Shown: piece by piece, positions 17,832-27,766 of the stretch
Layout: the number at the start of each line of letters is the position of its first letter
Numbering within the stretch: position 1 is the first letter of the stretch
From: Anaerolineae bacterium
GTDB lineage: Bacteria; Chloroflexota; Anaerolineae; Aggregatilineales; Phototrophicaceae
Length of the DNA stretch: 64,000 nt
Direction of reading: 5' to 3'
Assembly (NCBI GenBank): GCA_022843745.1
Contig: JALHNB010000027.1
Span: 27,881 to 91,880, forward strand
Program-made: the position numbers and the translations under genes
Notes under the pieces: generated by a model
The model's database searches: none
The model's input: only the letters and a program-made list of their open reading frames with translations
Told to the model about the DNA's origin: nothing

Positions 17832-19604
17832 TTAACCGCCGCGTACAGCGTCCTGTGCAGCCTTATCAATGGTGTAAACGCCCCAATGTTCCCCGCCGAC
17901 CTGTCCGTCGGTTTCAATTGGGCCTTCAATGTAGCTCTGGTACAGCGCATAGTTCGCCGAAAGCCGGATCGGTGCTACCGGGAAAAGTCCCTCTGGGCCG
18001 AAGAACATTTCTTCAATTTGCCCATACATCTCCTTGCGTTTTTCCTGGTCAGATTCGGAGCGTGCCTGCTCAATCAGCGTGTCAACTTCGGAGCAAGGTC
18101 GCCCTACATATTGCTCTGCGATTCCGCAGTAGAGAATATCGCCCGTATAGTTATTGGCATCCGGGTAATCCGGCCCCCAACCTGTGAGGATCAGACTTGG
18201 GCGTGTTTCCAATGGGTTGTCAACATTATCAGCCGCGACTAACTGGCTGAAGTCGTCGAAAATTTCGACGCGGAAAACGGACGGATCGCAGCCCAGGATG
18301 TTGGCCCAGGCGGCAGGTAGAAACTCGGCATAGAGCGCACGTCGGCCTACGGTGGCAACCATATAGACTTCCGGGAAGCCTTCACAGCCAGGATAAGGAC
18401 TCAGAGCAAGCTGTTCAACTGCATACTCCGGGTCATAGCCTATGCCGTGCTGATCTAGCGGCGGCGCAGCAGGCATGGATGGTGGGGTGAGATGATTCAG
18501 TGGTGTTCCCAATCCCTCAACCGCGTCATTGATGATGGCGACCCGATCAATGGCAGCGCTGAAGGCACGGCGCACATAGACATTATCGAACGGGGGTTTG
18601 CCCATCTGGAAACCCAGGTAGTCGATGTTGACACCGCTGATGAACAATAACTGATCTTCTAAAGCGGGGTCTTCCAACAGGGTTCCCAGTTCGCCTCCTG
18701 GCAAGCTGTTCGCGCGAACCATGTCAAGCTGACCATTAAGGTAGGCGGAAAGCAGCGTGGTAGGCTCGTTGATGACCACTATGTCAACCCGGTCAATGTT
18801 GCCCTCACCGCGCAAGTCCTCTGGTATGAATGGGTTGCGGATAAACGTGCGTCCTACCGCAGGTGTATAAGTGTCCTGTAGGTATACACCACTGAACCAG
18901 GCATTACCGGGTTCGATCCAGGCCGAGCCAAATTCCTCAACCAGTTCACCGGGGATAGGCCGCAGCGTCCACAGGCTGGCAACAGCGGGGAAAAAGCCAG
19001 TAACGGAGTTCAATGTGAACTCGACAGTCGCATCATCTACTGCCCGCACACCGATAGCCTCGAACAGTTCTTGCGTCGGCTCTGTCGCGGTCAACGCATC
19101 GGCACATCCAGCGAGGAAAACGCCTGTCAGTGGGCCATAAGCGCCGCCGAGACGACCATCACAGGAGCGCCGAACGCCAGTTACAACATCCTGTGCCGTA
19201 ATGTTGCGCATCCGGGTGGCTTCCTGGGTTTCGGGATTCCAATGTACCCAGGGGATGTCGCTGCGCAGCTTAAACGTCCATGTCAGGCCATCTTCGCTGG
19301 CAGACCACTCGGTTGCCACTTCAGGTCGTACTGACGAGTCAACTGGATCCAAATCCGTCAATCCTAGAAACGTGTTATCGACGGTGCGGATCGAGATGAC
19401 ACTGCCGCCGAGCGAAGGTTCGCGGTCAACAGTAACATCGCCATCGTGCATGTAATACGTCACCAGGGATGGGTCGTCACGATTGAGCGTAACCACTTCC
19501 TCTTGAGCACCAACAACAGGGCTAAGGCCAAGCAGTAGCACAATCGCCATTAGAAAAACGATCTGGATGGTTACAGGCTTGGCGAAAACTTTTCTCCGAA
19601 TCAT
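17832..19604 (-). CDS. Extracellular solute-binding protein, SBP_bac_5 family
   Basis: This binding protein would deliver a ligand to the DppB/DppC-type permeases downstream. It has an N-terminal signal peptide (TIQIVFLMAIVLLLGLSPVVGAQ) and no obvious lipobox. The body is family 5, with VATEWSASEDGLTWTFKLRSD and DNVYVRRAFSAAIDR. At 590 residues it is a typical size for peptide or oligosaccharide binders. A near-perfect Shine-Dalgarno sequence, TAAGGAGG, lies five bases before the ATG, which fits high expression. It is the first gene of the importer operon and follows the LacI-family gene by 137 bases. No ATPase genes follow. Confidence 0.92.
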   Translation of the reverse strand: MIRRKVFAKPVTIQIVFLMAIVLLLGLSPVVGAQEEVVTLNRDDPSLVTYYMHDGDVTVDREPSLGGSVISIRTVDNTFLGLTDLDPVDSSVRPEVATEWSASEDGLTWTFKLRSDIPWVHWNPETQEATRMRNITAQDVVTGVRRSCDGRLGGAYGPLTGVFLAGCADALTATEPTQELFEAIGVRAVDDATVEFTLNSVTGFFPAVASLWTLRPIPGELVEEFGSAWIEPGNAWFSGVYLQDTYTPAVGRTFIRNPFIPEDLRGEGNIDRVDIVVINEPTTLLSAYLNGQLDMVRANSLPGGELGTLLEDPALEDQLLFISGVNIDYLGFQMGKPPFDNVYVRRAFSAAIDRVAIINDAVEGLGTPLNHLTPPSMPAAPPLDQHGIGYDPEYAVEQLALSPYPGCEGFPEVYMVATVGRRALYAEFLPAAWANILGCDPSVFRVEIFDDFSQLVAADNVDNPLETRPSLILTGWGPDYPDANNYTGDILYCGIAEQYVGRPCSEVDTLIEQARSESDQEKRKEMYGQIEEMFFGPEGLFPVAPIRLSANYALYQSYIEGPIETDGQVGGEHWGVYTIDKAAQDAVRGG

Positions 19605-19741
19605 GTTATCCTCCTTAAAGCGTAAGAAGCAATCACTTTGATGAAAGATGCAAGTCTTCCTGCGATGGCAACCCCTTTCTATGTGAACCTCATCCCATTC
19701 AGAAAGGTGAGGTTTTGACGATGGTGATTCAAGTCATTCGT

Positions 19742-20779
19742 TCAAATTCCTGCTGCTTTTGCGCCGCAGGATGCGCGAACGACGAGCTTGGTTTCCAGAA
19801 TTTCGGTACGTGGGGGGAGATCAGGCTGTTCGATCCGTTCCAACAGCATATTGGCGGCGCGATTGCCGATCTCCAGCGTGGGCTGTGATACAACGGTTAG
19901 CGGCGGATTGAGTGACACTGCCCAGGGCATATCATCGAAACCGACAATAGCAACATCCTCCGGGATGCGTTTGCCCCGATCATGCAGCGCGTTCAGCGCC
20001 CCAAGCGTCATCATATTGTTAGCAATAAACCATGCTGTTGGCGGGTCGTTTTCGTCAAGCAGCTCAAGTGCGTGTATGTAGCCACTTTCGTCACGATGAT
20101 CGCCAAAGCGCACCCATCCTTCGGGTACAGGCAGGTTATGCTTCTCCATTGCCTGCTTATACCCCAGATAGCGTTCACGCCCGCTGGTCAGGCGCATCCG
20201 CCCACCGATATGACCGATACGACGATGACCCAGATTGATGAGATGCTCGACTGCTGCCTGCGCACCGGACAGGTTATCGGCCAATACCATATCCACCTGG
20301 GCATTCGATAAACGACGGTCAATCACGACAATGGGCAGCCCCGATGCAGCCATCTCTGCAATTCGGTCTACATTTTCGCTGGTGGGCGCGATCACCAGCC
20401 CTGCAACTTCTTCATTTTCCATCATCGTCAGGTAATCGAGTTCCTTTTGGGGATTCGCGGTGGTATTGCTCATCAGCACGCTCAGACCCTTGTCGAAAAA
20501 TACAGACTCGATGCTTGACATAATCATGTTGAAGAATGGATTCGTAATATCGGTGACAATGATGCCAATCAACTTGCTGCGGGTAGCCCGCAGGCGTTGG
20601 GCAACACGGTTTGGCTCGTAACTTAAGTGTGTGATCGCATCCTGGACGGCGCGGCGCACTTCATCACTGATATGAGGATAGTTGTTGAGGACGCGAGAAA
20701 CAGTGGCAGGTGAAACGCCAGCAAAATTCGCCACATCGAGAATGGTTGTTGAGGAATTTCGCTGTTTTCGTGGTGTCAT
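19742..20779 (-). CDS. LacI-family transcriptional regulator
   Basis: This is a sugar-responsive DNA-binding regulator of 345 residues. The helix-turn-helix (TTILDVANFAGVSPATVSRVLNN) and hinge (YEPNRVAQRLRATRSKLIG) are followed by a periplasmic-binding-protein-like effector domain. The ATG at 20779 has AGAGGCA upstream and is preferred to an ATG 36 bases further out. It precedes the importer operon on the same strand and is its likely regulator. A LacI-type operator overlaps its own start site, so it probably represses itself. The effector is unknown, perhaps the imported sugar. Confidence 0.92.
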   Translation of the reverse strand: MTPRKQRNSSTTILDVANFAGVSPATVSRVLNNYPHISDEVRRAVQDAITHLSYEPNRVAQRLRATRSKLIGIIVTDITNPFFNMIMSSIESVFFDKGLSVLMSNTTANPQKELDYLTMMENEEVAGLVIAPTSENVDRIAEMAASGLPIVVIDRRLSNAQVDMVLADNLSGAQAAVEHLINLGHRRIGHIGGRMRLTSGRERYLGYKQAMEKHNLPVPEGWVRFGDHRDESGYIHALELLDENDPPTAWFIANNMMTLGALNALHDRGKRIPEDVAIVGFDDMPWAVSLNPPLTVVSQPTLEIGNRAANMLLERIEQPDLPPRTEILETKLVVRASCGAKAAGI

Positions 20780-20799
20780 AAGCAACTGCCTCTTGCTTA

Positions 20800-20815
20800 T
20801 TGAAAACGATTTCAA
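20800..20815. promoter_or_regulatory. LacI-type operator
   Basis: TTGAAAACGATTTCAA is an inverted repeat with the central CG typical of LacI-family sites. It begins three bases downstream of the -10 box of the regulator's promoter, at the expected transcription start. This position is consistent with repression by the adjacent gene product. Confidence 0.75.
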
Positions 20816-20817
20816 CG

Positions 20818-20846
20818 ATAATAAATCAGATTACAATAGCTGTCAA
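20818..20846 (-). promoter_or_regulatory. Promoter of the LacI-family gene
   Basis: A consensus -35 TTGACA (20846-20841) and a -10 TATTAT (20823-20818) are separated by exactly 17 bases on the minus strand. The operator lies immediately downstream. Confidence 0.8.
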
Positions 20847-21014
20847 ATATTGCTTTTTGATTAATTTTCACTAAAAAAATCGGGAGATTCTCAAGTGGTT
20901 TTTAAAATAAATATGTGTTATTGGATTTTTTGATCCCGGCGCGAACGTCGAGTAGACTTTATACTGCGAACACCTCGTCAGCCAATGATCTCTTTTGCCG
21001 GAGTTATTTTTGAC

Positions 21015-22094
21015 ATGAAAACACGTTTAATTATAGTCGGTGGATTTTTGGGGGCTGGTAAAACGACGCTTCTGTTGGAAAGTGCGCGTCAGCTTGCGGC
21101 GCGTGGGTATCGAGTAGGGCTGGTCACGAACGACCAGGGTAAAGACCTCGTGGATACCACACTTATTTCTCAGCAGCGCTGGCCCGTGGAGGAAGTCGCT
21201 GGGGGATGTTTTTGCTGTTCATTTCCTGACTTATACACCTCTTTAATTCATCTACAGGATACTATTCAGCCTGACGTGGTTTTGGCTGAACCTGTTGGAA
21301 GCTGCACTGATCTCGTATCAACCGTGCTGCGGCCTTTAGCAACTTATTATCCAGGGCAGTTTGAAGTCGCGCCGTTGACCATTTTGCTGGATGCCAGCCG
21401 CGATGTCGCGCCATTTCCCAACAGCGTAGGATACCTGTTCGATAAGCAGCTTACCGAAGCCGAGTTGATCCTGCTCAACAAAGTCGATTTGCTCAAGGCT
21501 GATTCGGTCAATAATTGGATGGGATCGTTACAAAAGCAGTATCCACAAGCGCAAAAACTTGCCATCTCGTCGCGCTCGGGCGAAGGTGTGGAAGCGTGGC
21601 TGGACATCGTGCTTGGTCAAAACAGCGCCAGCCAACTCAATCTGGATGTGGATTATGCGCTCTATGCCGAAGCCGAAGCCGAGTTGGGCTGGTTAAACGC
21701 GAAGGGCTTGGTGCGCGATTCGCAGCCTTTTTCCGCGCAAACCTGGACGCGCAATCTTCTGGATCACCTGAGTCAACGCTTGTCAGCCGAAAATTTCCCA
21801 ATCGCACACGTTAAAGTACACGTTTCGACACCCGTAACGGCTTTCAAGGCTAGCCTGACGCAAACCGGAGTCCCGCTTTCATGGGATGTCACATCGGAAG
21901 ATATTCCCGCCGATCAGCTTGAGTTTATCCTCAATTTGCGCGTCAATGCAGACCCACAGCAGTTGGAGCAAATCGTGCAGGAAACGATTGATGCCATCAA
22001 GCCAAACCCATCAGCCCGTCATTATTTCACGCATTTTGAGTGCTTTCGGCCTCTGCCGCCGCGCCCGACCCATCGACTTATTTTGCCAGTATAA
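21015..22094 (+). CDS. COG0523/CobW-type GTPase (metallochaperone family)
   Basis: This is a G3E-family GTPase. The P-loop [10 protein letters not shown] lies near the N-terminus, and the metal-binding GGCFCC follows about 55 residues later, matching the CxCC motif of COG0523. LNKVDLL is the GTPase base-recognition motif. Family members deliver Zn, Co or Ni to enzymes. The C-terminal domain is divergent, so the metal cannot be predicted. The ATG at 21015 is chosen because CCGGAG lies upstream and the glycine-rich strand starts directly after it. The stop is 11 bases before the GH116 gene, so the two are probably cotranscribed, an unusual pairing. Confidence 0.85.
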   Translation: MKTRLIIVGGFLGAGKTTLLLESARQLAARGYRVGLVTNDQGKDLVDTTLISQQRWPVEEVAGGCFCCSFPDLYTSLIHLQDTIQPDVVLAEPVGSCTDLVSTVLRPLATYYPGQFEVAPLTILLDASRDVAPFPNSVGYLFDKQLTEAELILLNKVDLLKADSVNNWMGSLQKQYPQAQKLAISSRSGEGVEAWLDIVLGQNSASQLNLDVDYALYAEAEAELGWLNAKGLVRDSQPFSAQTWTRNLLDHLSQRLSAENFPIAHVKVHVSTPVTAFKASLTQTGVPLSWDVTSEDIPADQLEFILNLRVNADPQQLEQIVQETIDAIKPNPSARHYFTHFECFRPLPPRPTHRLILPV

Positions 22095-22105
22095 AGGATT
22101 ATATT

Positions 22106-24709
22106 ATGGAGAAATTTTTATATCGCGGTGATGAACTTAATCAAATCAGCTTCCCGTTAGGCGGAATCGGAACGGGCTGCATCGGTCTGGCAGGTAACGG
22201 ACGGCTGATAGATTGGGAAATTTTCAACCGACCCAACAAAGGCTCTGTGAACGGCTTCTCGCATTTCGCTATTCGAGCCGAGCGCGATGGCAAAATATTG
22301 GATGCTCGTGTGCTGCATGGCGACCTAAACCCGCCTTATATGGGTGAACTCCACACGCCACATTTTCGTTCGTTCGGGTGGGGGCCTCGGCGCGAATATC
22401 TGACCGGGATGCCGCACTTTAAGGACATTGATTTTCGCGGCGAATTTCCGTTGGCGGAAATGACATTCAAAGATGCCAATTTTCCCGGTGATGTCAAGCT
22501 GCTGGCGTTCAACCCGCTGATCCCACTGAACGTGAAAGATTCCGGCATTCCAGCCGCGTTTTTCGAAATCACTGTTCAGAACACCAGCGATGCGCCGATT
22601 GATTACACCATTGCTGGCACACTGGGCAATCCTCTGCCTGCGAATAATCTGAATAATCTCGTGAAAACGGATCGAGTTACCTCACTGCATTTCACATCGG
22701 ACGCGCTGGAAAATACGGATGTCCGCTACGGTGACTTAACATTGGCGACGGATGCGGCTGAAACCAGCGTTCAGCAGTATTGGTTTCGTGGGCAATGGTT
22801 CGACTCGCTCGAAGTTTACTGGCGCGACCTCATGACTCCCGGCTCGTTTAAGAACCGGATTTATGAGCCTGCTCAAAGTAAAGAGTCTAATCAAGGGATG
22901 ATCGCGGCGCATATTCGGGTCGAGCCGGGTGAGACGAAACAAGTGCGCTTTGTCATCGCTTGGAACTTTCCCACCTGCAACAATTACTGGAAGCCAGATG
23001 TCGAGGAGAAGGCAGCTCGGGCGGGGATTTCCCCAACCTGGAAAAATTATTACGCGACTCTGTGGGCAGACTCCCAGGCAAGTGCGTTGTACTCGCTCGA
23101 AAATTGGGATCGTCTGTTTCGCGAAACCTCCGCTTTCAAACAGGCGCTTTTTGACTCGACCATTCTAGAGGCGGCTATCGACGCAATTTCAGCCAATATC
23201 TCCATCTTAAAAACGCCAACCGTGCTTTTGCTCGAAGATGGTACGTTCTATGGTTGGGAGGGGCTGCACCCGGACGCGGGTTGCTGCGAAGGCTCATGCA
23301 CCCACGTCTGGAATTATGCGCAGGCGCTGCCATTTTTATTCCCCAAGCTCGAACGCTCGATGCGCATCGCCGATTACGTCTACAATATGCGCGAGGATGG
23401 CGGGATGCCGTTTCGCATTCAACTGCCGATTGGAATCGGGCTATGGGATTTCCCGCAGCCGTGCGCTGACGGTCAGTTTGGCGGCGTGATGAAAACCTAC
23501 CGCGACTGGAAGATTTCAGGCGATACCGAATGGCTGCGCTCGATTTGGCCGCAGGTGAAAGAGTCGTTGGAATTTGCCTGGAGTCCGCAGAACGTTGATC
23601 GTTGGGACTCTGAGAAAAGCGGCGTTTTGTGGGGACGGCAGCATCATACGCTCGATATGGAGTTGTTTGGCCCGAATAGCTGGCTGACGGGCTTTTACTT
23701 GGGCGCGCTCAAATCCGCTGCGGAGATGGCAGATTACCTGGGTGAAACCGAATCGGCGGCAGAATATCGCGAGATTTTTAAGCGCGGAAAAGCCTGGACG
23801 GACGAGCATCTCTTTAATGGCGAGTATTATCGTCAGATTATCGACCTCAAAGACCTCGAACAGTTAAAGGCATTTGATGGTGGCGGACGTGCGCTCACAG
23901 GTGGTCAAACCAGCGAAGCCTATTGGACGGATGAGCATGGCGAAGTGAAATATCAGGTTGGGGACGGCTGCATCATCGACCAGGTGTTGGCCCAGTGGCA
24001 CGCGAATCTGTACGGGCTAGGCGAAATCTTTGATCCCGTTCAAACCGAAAAGGCGGCGCAATCGCTTTACAAATATAACTTCGTGAGCCTGCGCGACAAC
24101 TATAACCCCTGCCGCATTTATGGTCTGAATGACGAATCCGGCATGATGATTTGCGCGTGGCCGGAAGGCACATATAAGCCTGTTATTCCCGCGCCGTATT
24201 CACAGGAAACCATGCACGGATTTGAGTATTCAGCGGCTATTTTGCTGATTCAGTACGGCATGGTCGCAGAGGGCATGGAGGTTGTCGAGTCGATCCGCGA
24301 ACGCTATGACGGCGCGAAACGCAACCCCTGGAACGAGATCGAATGCGGCAATAATTACGCGCGTTCGATGGCCTCGTATGCGCTGCTCAACGTTTTCGCA
24401 GGCTTTGAGTTCGATATGGTGCAGGGGATGATCGGCTTTAACCCCCTGAATGACGGCGACTTTAAGACGTTCTGGTCGCTGGATTCTGGTTGGGGGCAAT
24501 TCGAATGTGGCGCAAAACAGGCTGAAATTCGCGTACAATATGGGGAACTTCGGCTGAAAACGCTGCGGCTGCCCTTCACAAGTGGCGCGAAAATTTCAGT
24601 CTCTTTAGCAGGCAAGCCGATTCAATTTACGGCGAAGGACGGCACGATCACGCTGAATGAGGCGGTTGTGATTGAGCAGGGGCAAGCGTTACGAGTTGAA
24701 TTTGTCTAA
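22106..24709 (+). CDS. GH116-family glycosidase (glucosylceramidase-like)
   Basis: This large glycosidase of about 867 residues resembles the non-lysosomal glucosylceramidase/GH116 family, known for retaining beta-glucosidases and beta-xylosidases. The N-terminal domain opens with [17 protein letters not shown], the family hallmark. The C-terminal alpha-helical barrel includes [16 protein letters not shown] and [13 protein letters not shown]. There is no signal peptide, so it should act inside the cell on imported glycosides. The ATG at 22106 has AAAGG eight bases upstream. The frame is open further upstream but overlaps the GTPase gene. The exact substrate is not known. Confidence 0.88.
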   Translation: MEKFLYRGDELNQISFPLGGIGTGCIGLAGNGRLIDWEIFNRPNKGSVNGFSHFAIRAERDGKILDARVLHGDLNPPYMGELHTPHFRSFGWGPRREYLTGMPHFKDIDFRGEFPLAEMTFKDANFPGDVKLLAFNPLIPLNVKDSGIPAAFFEITVQNTSDAPIDYTIAGTLGNPLPANNLNNLVKTDRVTSLHFTSDALENTDVRYGDLTLATDAAETSVQQYWFRGQWFDSLEVYWRDLMTPGSFKNRIYEPAQSKESNQGMIAAHIRVEPGETKQVRFVIAWNFPTCNNYWKPDVEEKAARAGISPTWKNYYATLWADSQASALYSLENWDRLFRETSAFKQALFDSTILEAAIDAISANISILKTPTVLLLEDGTFYGWEGLHPDAGCCEGSCTHVWNYAQALPFLFPKLERSMRIADYVYNMREDGGMPFRIQLPIGIGLWDFPQPCADGQFGGVMKTYRDWKISGDTEWLRSIWPQVKESLEFAWSPQNVDRWDSEKSGVLWGRQHHTLDMELFGPNSWLTGFYLGALKSAAEMADYLGETESAAEYREIFKRGKAWTDEHLFNGEYYRQIIDLKDLEQLKAFDGGGRALTGGQTSEAYWTDEHGEVKYQVGDGCIIDQVLAQWHANLYGLGEIFDPVQTEKAAQSLYKYNFVSLRDNYNPCRIYGLNDESGMMICAWPEGTYKPVIPAPYSQETMHGFEYSAAILLIQYGMVAEGMEVVESIRERYDGAKRNPWNEIECGNNYARSMASYALLNVFAGFEFDMVQGMIGFNPLNDGDFKTFWSLDSGWGQFECGAKQAEIRVQYGELRLKTLRLPFTSGAKISVSLAGKPIQFTAKDGTITLNEAVVIEQGQALRVEFV

Positions 24710-24745
24710 CAGGTAAAGACAGTTATACCCGCATGTTATTTTCGC

Positions 24746-24776
24746 AGGGACAAGACATGCCTTATGCCTTGTCCCT
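24746..24776. repeat. Palindromic repeat/terminator after the GH116 gene
   Basis: AGGGACAAG (24746-24754) pairs with CTTGTCCCT (24768-24776). It lies between convergent genes and may terminate transcription from both sides. The sequence belongs to the GTAGGG-type repeats also seen at 5.26 kb and 42.3 kb. Confidence 0.6.
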
Positions 24777-24809
24777 ACACAGGTGGGATTTTCGCCGGAA
24801 TAAAACCGT

Positions 24810-25112
24810 TTACGGCGATAGCTTCGGGCGGGCGGGATGTTCAATCATCGCGAACAAAACCAGCGCGATCAGGCCAACAGCCATGAAGCTCAAGCCCATC
24901 ACGACTGCCCGCAAAAAGCCTTGGCCAAGGATCAGCGAGGCCAGCACCGTCGGCAGCACGCCGACAGCCCCCGCCGCGCCGATGTAATGGAAGACATGCG
25001 CCAATGTACCGCCGTATATTTTGGAGCGCCGCGCGGAGCTACGAGCCGTCAACGCGCCAAGTACCAGTGCGAATCCGAGGCCAATGAGCAGGGCCAACGT
25101 CATGTTATCCAT
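24810..25112 (-). CDS. Small membrane protein with three helices
   Basis: This 100-residue protein has three hydrophobic segments (LALLIGLGFALVLGALTA, YIGAAGAVGVLPTVLASLIL and AVVMGLSFMAVGLIALVLF) and a short basic tail. It starts nine bases after the DUF5989 gene and is the last of the carbamoyltransferase cluster. No known domain is recognised. The ribosome site is weak, consistent with translational coupling. Confidence 0.6.
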   Translation of the reverse strand: MDNMTLALLIGLGFALVLGALTARSSARRSKIYGGTLAHVFHYIGAAGAVGVLPTVLASLILGQGFLRAVVMGLSFMAVGLIALVLFAMIEHPARPKLSP

Positions 25113-25121
25113 ATTGCACCG

Positions 25122-25292
25122 TTAGAACAGCGTGTAAATAAATGGCGCAGTCGCCGGATTGCCCGCCAGCACGATGAGCACCGCGAACATAATCAAAATG
25201 ACGATCATAGGAATCAGCCAGTACAGCTTACGCTTCCATAGGAATTGCAGCAGTTCGCCGAGGATACCCATGCGGGCAAAAAAATCTTGCAT
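25122..25292 (-). CDS. DUF5989 family membrane protein
   Basis: This 56-residue protein begins MQDFFARMGILGELLQFLWK, then has one membrane helix and ends APFIYTLF. This is the pattern of DUF5989 proteins, which are regularly encoded beside carbamoyltransferases. GAAAGG lies upstream of the ATG at 25292. The frame is open further upstream but that part overlaps the carbamoyltransferase gene. It probably helps place the modifying machinery at the membrane. The role is inferred from context. Confidence 0.82.
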   Translation of the reverse strand: MQDFFARMGILGELLQFLWKRKLYWLIPMIVILIMFAVLIVLAGNPATAPFIYTLF

Positions 25293-25308
25293 TGCTCGTT
25301 GACCTTTC

Positions 25309-27105
25309 TTACTTGCCGGGTTTGCGGACGAGGAACGGCCCCAATACCAGCAGATCAATATCACTTTTTGTAAAGGTGTTCCAGGCATCGGCTGGCGATG
25401 ACACAATCGGTTCACCGCGCAGATTAAAGGACGTGTTCAAAACGACGGGTACGCCCGTAAGCTGACCAAAGCGCTCGATCACGCCATAGTAACGCGGATT
25501 GGTTTCGCGCTCAATCGTCTGCAAACGGCCTGTTCCCAGGTGGCACACAGCCGCGATTTCAGCTTGTTTTTCCAGTTTGATCGGGCTGACCATGAGCATG
25601 TAGCGCGGCGCTTCGTGTTTTTCGACATCGGGATAATCAAAATATTCAGCGGCGCGTTCCCGCAGAACCACGGGCGCGAAGGGGCGGAAGGGTTCGCGAA
25701 ACTTGATTTTCGTGTTGACCACTTCCTTCATGCTTTCGTTGCGCGGGTCGGCGATGATGCTGCGGTTGCCAAGCGCACGCGGCCCCCATTCAAAGCGCCC
25801 CTGGAAGAAGCCGACGACTTTTTTATTGGTCATTTCCTGGGCAAGCGTGTCGATCAATTTGTCGTCGTTGCTGTCAAATGATTCGTAGGGAATGCCGCGC
25901 CCTTTGAGAAAATCGACATATTCTGAATCTTTATAACCTTGTCCCCAATAGGCGTTGGGCATGACCCAGTTGCGCGGTTTGCCCATGACGATGTGATAGG
26001 CCCACAGCGCCGCGCCCAATGCACCGCCGTCGTCTCCGGCAGCGGGCTGGATATAAATCTCATCAAATGGCGTTTCGCTCAGAATGCGATAATTCGCGCT
26101 GGTATTGAGCGCCACGCCACCCGCCATGACTAGCTTACTCATGCCAGTCTTTTTGTGAAGGTAACGCGCGATGGCGATCAGCGCATCTTCGGTCAGGCAT
26201 TGGATACTGGCAGCCATATCCGCGTAAAACTGGTTGCGGTCAAGTGCCGTTTTTTCACCTGAGCGTTCGGGATTGGTTTTGAGGGTGAAAAAATCGTCTT
26301 CGGGGGTGCGCGGTTCGCCGAACAGATCGACAAAACGCTGGTTATAGGTGCTGGTTGTCGAGTGTTGAAAGCTGAAATAATCGAGATTCAGGTGAAAGCT
26401 GCCGTCATTTTCGTTCAGGTTGACAACTTTGCGAATTTTATCGACGTAACGGGCTTCACCATAGGGAGCCATGCCCATGACTTTGTATTCGCCATCGTTG
26501 ACGGCAAAACCCAGCCATGCCGTAAACGCCGAGTAGAGCAGGCCGAGGGAATGCGGAAAACGCTGCTCCTGAAACAGGTCAATTTCGTTTCTGCCTTGCG
26601 CGTCGCCTTCCCAGGCGCTGGTTGCTTTGCCCAATGTGGCAGTCGTCCACTCTCCGACACCATCAACCGTCATCACGGCGGCTTCTTTAAATGGGCTGGC
26701 GAAAAATGCGCTGGCGGCGTGACTCATATGATGGTCGCAGAACAACACGCGATCATAACGAATGCCGAGGCGCGATTGGATAATATTCTTGACCCACAGC
26801 TTTTCTTTCAGCCAATTGAGCATCGCATCGCGCCACACGCCGGAAGATTTTGGAAAGGTGTTGAGAGTGGTGATGAGAATACGCTCAAACTTGACCAACG
26901 GTTTTTCATAGAACACGGCGTAATCCAGGTCAGCACCCGTAATTCCTGCCTGCTGCAAACAAAAATTGATGGCCTGCATCGGAAAATCGTTGTCGTGCTT
27001 TTTGCGGGAAAAGCGTTCTTCCATTGCTGCTGCGACAAGCTTGCCATCGTGGATGAGGGCTGCTGCCGAGTCATGATAAAAACAAGAAATGCCCAGAATA
27101 TACAT
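25309..27105 (-). CDS. Carbamoyltransferase, NodU/CmcH family
   Basis: The enzyme transfers a carbamoyl group from carbamoyl phosphate to a hydroxyl, usually on a sugar or antibiotic, through a carbamoyl-adenylate intermediate. The N-terminal Kae1-like domain starts ILGISCFYHDSAAALIHDG and has FCDHHMSHAASAFFASPF with its metal-binding histidines. The C-terminal YrdC-like domain contains GRFEWGPRALGNRSI and NTSFNLRGEPIV. At 598 residues it is full length. It is packed between small membrane protein genes, which suggests a membrane-associated acceptor such as a glycan or glycolipid. No antibiotic genes are nearby. Confidence 0.93.
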   Translation of the reverse strand: MYILGISCFYHDSAAALIHDGKLVAAAMEERFSRKKHDNDFPMQAINFCLQQAGITGADLDYAVFYEKPLVKFERILITTLNTFPKSSGVWRDAMLNWLKEKLWVKNIIQSRLGIRYDRVLFCDHHMSHAASAFFASPFKEAAVMTVDGVGEWTTATLGKATSAWEGDAQGRNEIDLFQEQRFPHSLGLLYSAFTAWLGFAVNDGEYKVMGMAPYGEARYVDKIRKVVNLNENDGSFHLNLDYFSFQHSTTSTYNQRFVDLFGEPRTPEDDFFTLKTNPERSGEKTALDRNQFYADMAASIQCLTEDALIAIARYLHKKTGMSKLVMAGGVALNTSANYRILSETPFDEIYIQPAAGDDGGALGAALWAYHIVMGKPRNWVMPNAYWGQGYKDSEYVDFLKGRGIPYESFDSNDDKLIDTLAQEMTNKKVVGFFQGRFEWGPRALGNRSIIADPRNESMKEVVNTKIKFREPFRPFAPVVLRERAAEYFDYPDVEKHEAPRYMLMVSPIKLEKQAEIAAVCHLGTGRLQTIERETNPRYYGVIERFGQLTGVPVVLNTSFNLRGEPIVSSPADAWNTFTKSDIDLLVLGPFLVRKPGK

Positions 27106-27108
27106 TCA

Positions 27109-27336
27109 TTAACCCTGTCGTTTGGCGGATTCGAGATCGCTGGCGACTTTGGGGTGATCCAGCCAGCCGGGGGTATAAACGCGGCGCAGAGGGTCTTCAG
27201 AAAACCGGGAGATGAGGGCAAATGGAACGAGAATCGTGAAGTAAAATCCAGTCGCAATCACGCGCCCCTGCACATCGGCGATCACCGATGTAATAATGCC
27301 GAAGCGATCCCAGGCGAGTCGAAAAATATCACGCAA
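27109..27336 (-). CDS. Small membrane protein of the carbamoyltransferase cluster
   Basis: This small protein has one clear membrane stretch (VIATGFYFTILVPFALISRF) followed by a soluble tail ending DLESAKRQG. It ends three bases before the carbamoyltransferase start. Proteins of this shape, sometimes of the SxtJ type, commonly accompany NodU/CmcH enzymes. No ATG is available. The TTG at 27336 has AGAGGA nine bases upstream and is preferred; a TTG at 27366 would add ten residues. The function is unknown. Confidence 0.62.
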   Translation of the reverse strand: MRDIFRLAWDRFGIITSVIADVQGRVIATGFYFTILVPFALISRFSEDPLRRVYTPGWLDHPKVASDLESAKRQG

Positions 27337-27445
27337 AATGTCTTTTCCTCTACCAAATTCCCACAATCATTACACATTCAGCTTGTGGAATCAATAGGCT
27401 GGTCGTTAGAATAGAGTTCTTGACTTTTGCATCAGGGTAAAAAGC

Positions 27446-27751
27446 ATGAATGATAAAACGCTTCTTCAAAATCGCGATGTCAAAGCAATTCCGCATATTC
27501 AGCAGTATGCACCCGTCTGGATCGTCGATCAGCTCATCATTAAAGATGACGAAGCCGTGCAATTCAATGTCGTTTTTCAACATCCGTTATACGGCTGGGT
27601 GAATCGGCGTTATCGTTTCGATGGCTTCAACAATGTTCTGTATCACAAAGGGCAGACGCTCATCTCGGAAGACGAAGCACTGGAAATTCAGGAGACGGAA
27701 CCGTATATCTCGGCTCTCGTCACGGATATTCCGAACTCTTATGGCGGCTGA
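27446..27751 (+). CDS. Hypothetical protein, about 100 residues
   Basis: This 101-residue soluble protein (MNDKTLLQNRDVKAIPHIQQ) has no recognisable domain, signal or membrane segment. It is rich in aromatic and acidic residues, for example FQHPLYGWVNRRYRFDGFNN. AGGGT stands seven bases before the ATG, which supports real translation. It lies on the opposite strand to both neighbours and its stop is 15 bases from the end of the GT4 gene. Confidence 0.65.
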   Translation: MNDKTLLQNRDVKAIPHIQQYAPVWIVDQLIIKDDEAVQFNVVFQHPLYGWVNRRYRFDGFNNVLYHKGQTLISEDEALEIQETEPYISALVTDIPNSYGG

Positions 27752-27766
27752 CCTTCGGGGATATTC

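Noticed and set aside
26362..27414. Long open frame of 350 codons on the plus strand
   Set aside because: It is the antisense shadow of the carbamoyltransferase gene and has no recognisable motif.
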